Assembly (NCBI RefSeq): GCF_021474425.1 | Contig: NZ_JAKEIP010000045.1 | Span: 1-45,906, forward strand | Reading direction: 5' to 3' | DNA from: Streptomyces muensis | GTDB lineage: Bacteria > Actinomycetota > Actinomycetes > Streptomycetales > Streptomycetaceae | Length of the DNA: 45,906 nt | Shown: positions 41,383 through 45,906 of the stretch, piece by piece | Layout: each line of letters starts with the position of its first letter | How positions within the stretch are numbered: the stretch's first letter is position 1 | Notes under the pieces: generated by a model | The model's input: the letters and a program-made list of their open reading frames with translations, nothing else | Databases searched by the model: none | Told to the model about the DNA's origin: nothing | Program-made: the position numbers and the translations under genes

Positions 41383-41946
41383 ATGCACTGCCCCTTCTGC
41401 AGGCACCCCGACAGTCGCGTCGTCGACAGCCGTACGACCGACGACGGCACGTCGATCCGTCGACGCCGCCAGTGTCCTGACTGCTCCCGCCGTTTCACGA
41501 CGGTGGAGACGTGCTCGCTGATGGTGATCAAGCGGTCCGGAGTCACCGAGCCATTCAGTCGCACCAAGGTCATCAACGGCGTGCGCAAGGCATGCCAGGG
41601 ACGACCGGTCACCGAGGACGCGCTCGCCCAGCTCGGCCAACGGGTCGAGGAGGCGGTGCGAGCCACCGGCAGCGCCGAGCTGACGACCCACGACGTGGGG
41701 CTGGCCATACTCGGCCCGTTGCAGGAGCTCGACCTCGTGGCCTTTCTGCGATTCGCCTCCGTCTACCGGGCGTTCGACTCGCTCGAGGACTTCGAGGCCG
41801 CTATCGCGGAACTCAGGGAGCCGACGGGACGCCCCGCCGCGGACGACGACGACCGCGAAGACGACGCAGTCACGGGGGGCCAGGAAGACGATCGTGGGCC
41901 CGGAGGGACCGCACAGGTCCCCGTGCCCGCCAACGCCGCCGACTGA
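41383..41946 (+). CDS. nrdR: Transcriptional repressor NrdR
   Basis: A 187-residue NrdR, repressor of ribonucleotide reductase genes. The zinc ribbon is MHCPFC and [10 protein letters not shown] (four Cys), followed by the ATP-cone domain (about 45-140) that senses ATP/d[27 protein letters not shown] and ending [21 protein letters not shown]. It is about 35 residues longer than E. coli NrdR because of an acidic tail (DDDDREDD). ATG 41383 matches the universal MHCPFC start and has GAGGAGGG 9 nt upstream. It heads an operon with nrdJ 165 nt downstream. Confidence 0.97.
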   Translation: MHCPFCRHPDSRVVDSRTTDDGTSIRRRRQCPDCSRRFTTVETCSLMVIKRSGVTEPFSRTKVINGVRKACQGRPVTEDALAQLGQRVEEAVRATGSAELTTHDVGLAILGPLQELDLVAFLRFASVYRAFDSLEDFEAAIAELREPTGRPAADDDDREDDAVTGGQEDDRGPGGTAQVPVPANAAD

Positions 41947-41951
41947 GGGCG

Positions 41952-41986
41952 GGCCGGATCCGGTCCTCGGACTCTCGGATCCGGCC
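41952..41986. terminator. Intercistronic hairpin between nrdR and nrdJ
   Basis: GGCCGGATCCG (41952-41962) pairs perfectly with its complement (41976-41986), 11 bp, 13-nt loop. It lies just past the nrdR stop and may attenuate or shape the nrdRJ message. Confidence 0.6.
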
Positions 41987-42111
41987 GGACGGCGGCGACA
42001 GAGGACCTGCTGCGGGCGGCAATCGGACGGTGCCCGCAGCACCAGACAGAACACGTGCCACGGGGAACATCGGGGCACTTCAGGGCGTTTTAGCCCGTAC
42101 AGGGAGGCGGC

Positions 42112-45006
42112 ATGACAGAGACGGCGAGCGGTCCGGCACGGAGTTCCCGCGCCAAGGGCACCAAGGCGACCAAGGGACTGCGTATCGAGCGCATCCACAC
42201 CACCCCCGGCGTACACCCGTACGACGAGGTGGCCTGGGAGCGCCGTGACGTCGTCATGACCAACTGGCGCGACGGCTCTGTGAACTTCGAGCAGCGCGGC
42301 GTCGAGTTCCCCGACTTCTGGTCGGTGAACGCGGTCAACATCGTCACCAGCAAGTACTTCCGGGGCGCCGTGGGCACCCCGCAGCGCGAGGTGAGCCTCA
42401 AGCAGCTCATCGACCGCATCGTGAAGACGTATCGGAAGGCCGGCGAGGACTACAAGTACTTCGCCTCGCCCGCCGACGCCGAGATCTTCGAGCACGAGCT
42501 GGCCTACGCCCTCCTGCACCAGATCTTCAGCTTCAACAGCCCCGTCTGGTTCAACGTCGGTACGCCCCAACCGCAGCAGGTCTCCGCCTGCTTCATCCTG
42601 GCCGTCGACGACTCCATGGAGTCGATCCTCGACTGGTACAAGGAAGAGGGCATGATCTTCAAGGGCGGCTCCGGCGCCGGCCTGAACCTCTCCCGGATCC
42701 GCTCCTCCAAGGAACTGCTCTCCTCCGGTGGCAACGCCTCCGGTCCGGTCTCCTTCATGCGCGGTGCCGACGCCTCTGCAGGAACGATCAAGTCGGGCGG
42801 CGCCACCCGCCGCGCCGCCAAGATGGTCATCCTCGACGTCGACCACCCCGACATCGAGGACTTCATCGAGACCAAGGTCAAGGAAGAGGAGAAGATCCGC
42901 GCCCTGCGTGACGCGGGCTTCGACATGGACCTGGGCGGCGACGACATCACGTCCGTCCAGTACCAGAACGCCAACAACTCGGTCCGTGTGAACGACGAGT
43001 TCATGAAGGCCGTCGAGACCGGCGGCAAGTTCGGCCTCCGCGCGCGGATGACCGGCGAGGTCATCGAAGAGGTCGACGCCAAGGCCCTCTTCCGCAAGAT
43101 GGCCGAGGCCGCCTGGGCCTGCGCCGACCCCGGCATCCAGTACGACGACACCATCAACCACTGGCACACCTGCCCGGAGTCCGGCCGTATCAACGGCTCG
43201 AACCCCTGCAGCGAGTACATGCACCTGGACAACACGTCCTGCAACCTCGCCTCGCTGAACCTGATGAAGTTCCTGAAGGACGACGGCTTGGGCAACCAGT
43301 CCTTCGACGTCGAGCGCTTCGCGAAGGTCGTCGAGCTCGTCATCACCGCGATGGACATCTCCATCTGCTTCGCGGACTTCCCGACGCAGAAGATCGGTGA
43401 GAACACGCGCGCGTTCCGCCAGCTCGGCATCGGCTACGCCAACCTCGGCGCCCTGCTGATGGCGACGGGTCACGCGTACGACTCCGACGGCGGCCGCGCC
43501 CTCGCCGGCGCCATCACCTCCCTGATGACGGGCACGTCGTACAAGCGTTCCGCCGAACTCGCCGCGGTCGTCGGCGCGTACGACGGCTACGCCCGCAACG
43601 CCCAGCCGCACCTGCGCGTCATGAAGCAGCACGCCGACGCCAACACCGTGGCCGTCCGCATGGACGACCTGGACACGCCGATCTGGGCCGCCGCCACGGA
43701 GGCCTGGCAGGACGTGCTGCGCCTCGGCGAGAAGAACGGATTCCGTAACTCCCAGGCGTCCGTCATCGCCCCGACCGGCACCATCGGTCTCGCGATGTCC
43801 TGCGACACCACCGGTCTTGAGCCCGACCTCGCGCTGGTCAAGTTCAAGAAGCTGGTCGGCGGCGGCTCGATGCAGATCGTCAACGGCACCGTCCCGCAGG
43901 CCCTGCGTCGCCTCGGCTACCAGGAGGAGCAGATCGAGGCGATCGTCGCCCACATCGCCGAGCACGGCAATGTCGTCGACGCCCCCGGTCTCAAGCACGA
44001 GCACTACGAGGTGTTCGACTGCGCCATGGGCGAGCGTTCCATCTCCGCGATGGGCCACGTCCGCATGATGGCCGCGATCCAGCCCTGGATCTCCGGCGCC
44101 CTGTCCAAGACGGTCAACATGCCGGAGTCGGCGACCGTCGAGGAGGTCGAGGAGATCTACTTCGAGGCCTGGAAGCTGGGCGTCAAGGCGCTCGCCATCT
44201 ACCGCGACAACTGCAAGGTCGGCCAGCCGCTCTCCGCCAAGACCAAGGAGAAGGAGAAGGCCGAGATCACGGAGAAGGCCGAGGCCACCATCCGTGAGAC
44301 GGTCGAGAAGGTCGTCGAGTACCGTCCGGTCCGCAAGCGCCTCCCGAAGGGCCGTCCCGGCATCACCACCTCCTTCACCGTCGGCGGCGCCGAGGGCTAC
44401 ATGACCGCCAACTCCTACCCGGACGACGGTCTCGGCGAGGTCTTCCTGAAGATGTCCAAGCAGGGCTCGACCCTCGCGGGCATGATGGACGCCTTCTCCA
44501 TCGCCGTCTCGGTGGGCCTCCAGTACGGCGTGCCGCTGGAGACGTACGTCTCGAAGTTCACGAACATGCGCTTCGAGCCGGCCGGCATGACGGACGACCC
44601 GGACGTGCGGATGGCGCAGTCGATCGTCGACTACATCTTCCGCCGCCTGGCGCTGGACTTCCTGCCCTTCGAGACGCGCTCCGCACTCGGCATCCACTCC
44701 GCCGAGGAGCGTCAGCGTCACCTGGAGACGGGCTCCTACGAGCCCAACGAGGACGAGGTCGACGTCGAGGGCCTGGCCCAGTCGGCGCCGCGCGCCCAGG
44801 AGCTGAAGGCCGTCGCCACGCCGAAGGCCGAGGCATCGGCGGCCAAGCCCGCTCCGCAGCAGGCCCACACCAGCGCCGAGCTGGTGGAGATGCAGCTGGG
44901 CATCCAGGCCGACGCCCCGCTGTGCTTCTCCTGCGGCACGAAGATGCAACGGGCCGGCTCCTGCTACATCTGCGAGGGTTGCGGCTCGACCAGCGGCTGC
45001 AGCTGA
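42112..45006 (+). CDS. nrdJ: Class II (vitamin B12-dependent) ribonucleotide reductase NrdJ
   Basis: A 964-residue adenosylcobalamin-dependent reductase making deoxyribonucleotides with or without oxygen. The reaction centre includes Cys160 (VSACFILAV) and the NPCSE motif at 364-368, with the thiyl-radical Cys366 and Glu368. The catalytic barrel holds FNSPVWFNVG and SCNLASLNLM; QASVIAPTGTIGLAMSCDTTG follows. The final 25 residues are a Cys-rich zinc ribbon (CFSCGTKM ... CYICEGCG) for re-reduction by thioredoxin. The ATG has GGGAGG at 5 nt. The operon with nrdR and the candidate NrdR box suggest repression when dATP is plentiful. A 16-bp terminator follows. Confidence 0.98.
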   Translation: MTETASGPARSSRAKGTKATKGLRIERIHTTPGVHPYDEVAWERRDVVMTNWRDGSVNFEQRGVEFPDFWSVNAVNIVTSKYFRGAVGTPQREVSLKQLIDRIVKTYRKAGEDYKYFASPADAEIFEHELAYALLHQIFSFNSPVWFNVGTPQPQQVSACFILAVDDSMESILDWYKEEGMIFKGGSGAGLNLSRIRSSKELLSSGGNASGPVSFMRGADASAGTIKSGGATRRAAKMVILDVDHPDIEDFIETKVKEEEKIRALRDAGFDMDLGGDDITSVQYQNANNSVRVNDEFMKAVETGGKFGLRARMTGEVIEEVDAKALFRKMAEAAWACADPGIQYDDTINHWHTCPESGRINGSNPCSEYMHLDNTSCNLASLNLMKFLKDDGLGNQSFDVERFAKVVELVITAMDISICFADFPTQKIGENTRAFRQLGIGYANLGALLMATGHAYDSDGGRALAGAITSLMTGTSYKRSAELAAVVGAYDGYARNAQPHLRVMKQHADANTVAVRMDDLDTPIWAAATEAWQDVLRLGEKNGFRNSQASVIAPTGTIGLAMSCDTTGLEPDLALVKFKKLVGGGSMQIVNGTVPQALRRLGYQEEQIEAIVAHIAEHGNVVDAPGLKHEHYEVFDCAMGERSISAMGHVRMMAAIQPWISGALSKTVNMPESATVEEVEEIYFEAWKLGVKALAIYRDNCKVGQPLSAKTKEKEKAEITEKAEATIRETVEKVVEYRPVRKRLPKGRPGITTSFTVGGAEGYMTANSYPDDGLGEVFLKMSKQGSTLAGMMDAFSIAVSVGLQYGVPLETYVSKFTNMRFEPAGMTDDPDVRMAQSIVDYIFRRLALDFLPFETRSALGIHSAEERQRHLETGSYEPNEDEVDVEGLAQSAPRAQELKAVATPKAEASAAKPAPQQAHTSAELVEMQLGIQADAPLCFSCGTKMQRAGSCYICEGCGSTSGCS

Positions 45007-45067
45007 CATCGGGCAGCGGAATGGCCTTGAAGCCGGGCAGCCGTTGAGGTGACCCGACGAAGGCCCT

Positions 45068-45104
45068 GAAGAGGGGCGCCGACCCTGTGTCGGCGCCCCT
45101 CTTC
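45068..45104. terminator. Terminator after nrdJ, shared with terD
   Basis: A perfect 16-bp stem (45068-45083 with 45089-45104) and a 5-nt loop, between convergent nrdJ and terD. Confidence 0.85.
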
Positions 45105-45133
45105 GCCGTATGCCCGGCGAACCTACGAGTCGC

Positions 45134-45667
45134 TCAGGGCTGGCGAGCCCTTCCCATAGTTGCCGTGAACGTCTCCGGGTCGTCCTCGAAACCGTGGATG
45201 CCCGGGTGGAAGTCCCATGTGCTCGATCCCTCGCGCACGAACTCCGCGACCGTCGTCGCCGTCGACCCGAGGACGCCGCCGAAGTCGTCCTCGGCCATGA
45301 CCGTGTAGCCCTCACGGATGCGCAGGGCCGGATTGACGACGCTGACGAAGGTGCGCTTCGACGGGTTCTGCTGGATCACGACTCCGACCATCACGCGCGC
45401 GTACCGGCTGTCGAGCCGGTCGAGTTCCACGGTGAGGACCTCGTCCCAGCCAAAGCCCTTGCCGTCCTTGCTGTCCCGGTTGAGATAGATGGTCCCGTCG
45501 GGAGAACGGCTGTCGAAGTGCACCACGTACGCGGGATCGCCGTACGGGTCGCTCGCCAGGTAGGTCGCGGCGACGAGGTCCAGGTCGGTGGGCGGCTGCC
45601 CCGCCGGACTCGGATCCCACTTGAGTGAGATCTCGACCTTCCGGATCCCCTTGTTGATGGCGTTCAC
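45134..45667 (-). CDS. TerD-family protein
   Basis: A 177-residue TerD-domain protein, a calcium-binding beta-sandwich family linked to tellurite, phage and general stress responses and to cell-surface signalling in Streptomyces. Family signs: the VEISLKWDP strand, the calcium-type acidic motif PTDLDLVAATYL, FDSRSPDGTIYLNRDSKDGKG, and the C-terminal AEDDFGG region. Streptomyces has many TerD paralogues. The GTG start at 45667 is preceded by GGGGAG at 5 nt. It stands alone here, convergent with nrdJ, with no other ter gene visible. Its particular role is unknown. Confidence 0.9.
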   Translation of the reverse strand: MNAINKGIRKVEISLKWDPSPAGQPPTDLDLVAATYLASDPYGDPAYVVHFDSRSPDGTIYLNRDSKDGKGFGWDEVLTVELDRLDSRYARVMVGVVIQQNPSKRTFVSVVNPALRIREGYTVMAEDDFGGVLGSTATTVAEFVREGSSTWDFHPGIHGFEDDPETFTATMGRARQP

Positions 45668-45809
45668 CAGGCTCCCCTTCCCCGTTTCGCGTTTGTCTCA
45701 GCCCGAACTGCCCAGCAGACAAGGCCGGTTGTCCATCCTGCCACGCGCGCGGGAGCGAACGCCGGAGAGCACTCCTGCCGAGAGTGACCGGCGCCACGCT
45801 CCGTGGCCT

Positions 45810-45815
45810 TACGAT
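45810..45815 (+). promoter_or_regulatory. Putative -10 element of the last gene
   Basis: TACGAT lies 6 nt before GTG 45822, consistent with a leaderless mRNA. Confidence 0.35.
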
Positions 45816-45821
45816 GGCGCG

Positions 45822-45906
45822 GTGCTGGTCAAGTGGATTCGCTGCACCGTGGTGGACCGCCGCGGCTTCGAGCGGGGGCAGCGAAAGTGGGCGGGGCTTC
45901 TGGGGG
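45822..45906 (+). CDS. YdbC/DUF4937-type protein (3' end missing)
   Basis: Only the first 28 codons are in the window. The N-terminus (LVKWIRCTVVDRRGFERGQ) resembles YdbC-like DUF4937 proteins, small antibiotic-biosynthesis-monooxygenase-like folds common in streptomycetes. GTG 45822 has a -10-like TACGAT 6 nt upstream. The call is from the N-terminus only. Confidence 0.6.
   Translation, partial: MLVKWIRCTVVDRRGFERGQRKWAGLLG

Noticed and set aside
41947..42111. Cobalamin riboswitch before nrdJ
   Set aside because: No B12-box core was seen, and the gap is filled by a simple 11-bp hairpin.
41350..45315. A 1321-codon open frame antisense to nrdR-nrdJ
   Set aside because: It mirrors nrdR and nrdJ, which have clear catalytic motifs; long antisense frames are normal in high-GC coding DNA.
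1..45906. tRNA or rRNA genes, CRISPR arrays, insertion sequences, attachment sites
   Set aside because: Read for on both strands; no CCA-type tRNA ends with T-loop pattern, no regularly spaced repeats, no transposase or integrase.

Overview
The window is high-GC actinobacterial DNA with very strong third-position G/C bias. Gene content and order (recA-recX, gluABCD/gluRK, miaB-miaA-dapF, a Rel/Spo homologue, hflX, dinG-lexA-nrdR-nrdJ) match the recA-nrdJ part of a Streptomyces chromosome; I recall the same order in S. coelicolor around SCO5769-SCO5805. I see no insertion sequence, prophage, tRNA, rRNA or CRISPR array. This is core chromosome, and the main interest is in regulatory signals and a few poorly understood genes.

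Layout, left to right. 1-1671: the end of an AraC-type regulator and an AzlC/AzlD branched-chain amino-acid exporter pair. 1675-4241: an alpha/alpha-toroid protein on the minus strand, a DUF3046 gene and an AI-2E-family membrane protein. 4242-6712: recA-recX behind a complex control region holding a LexA box, a DnaA box and a RecA-NDp (PafBC-type) promoter. 6926-9937: rhodanese, cysteine-dioxygenase-like and FAD monooxygenase genes, all minus. 10115-17044: the glutamate ABC importer gluABCD (minus), its divergent two-component system gluR-gluK (plus), and an orphan membrane-anchored TAXI binding protein that faces gluK tail to tail. 17206-23379: a MazG-like pyrophosphohydrolase, miaB, a LigB-fold protein, two small minus-strand genes, miaA, a small membrane protein and dapF, so tRNA A37 modification next to diaminopimelate synthesis. 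23678-29304: an RSH protein with an apparently decayed synthetase domain, an M1 metallopeptidase with an in-frame amber before its Lys/Ala tail ends, and hflX. 29403-31977: two tandem secreted trypsin-like lipoprotein proteases. 32635-37529: a three-gene NRPS-independent siderophore (NIS) locus of aminotransferase, IucA/IucC synthetase and acyltransferase. 37874-45006: dinG, then convergent lexA, then nrdR-nrdJ. 45134-45906: a terD gene and the start of a YdbC/DUF4937-type gene.

How the parts connect. DNA-damage control recurs: LexA boxes lie before recA and lexA, and RecA-NDp-type promoters lie before recA and dinG, with weaker matches before the AI-2E gene and the MazG-like gene. The deoxynucleotide supply genes nrdR-nrdJ sit beside lexA. 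In S. coelicolor, GluR-GluK senses glutamate and activates gluABCD; the TAXI protein at the end of that locus may be an accessory sensor. Many genes here appear leaderless, with a TANNNT-like -10 element 6-7 nt before the start codon. This fixes several start choices.

Limits: all family calls come from motif recognition by eye. No database search, structure prediction or folding-energy calculation was run.
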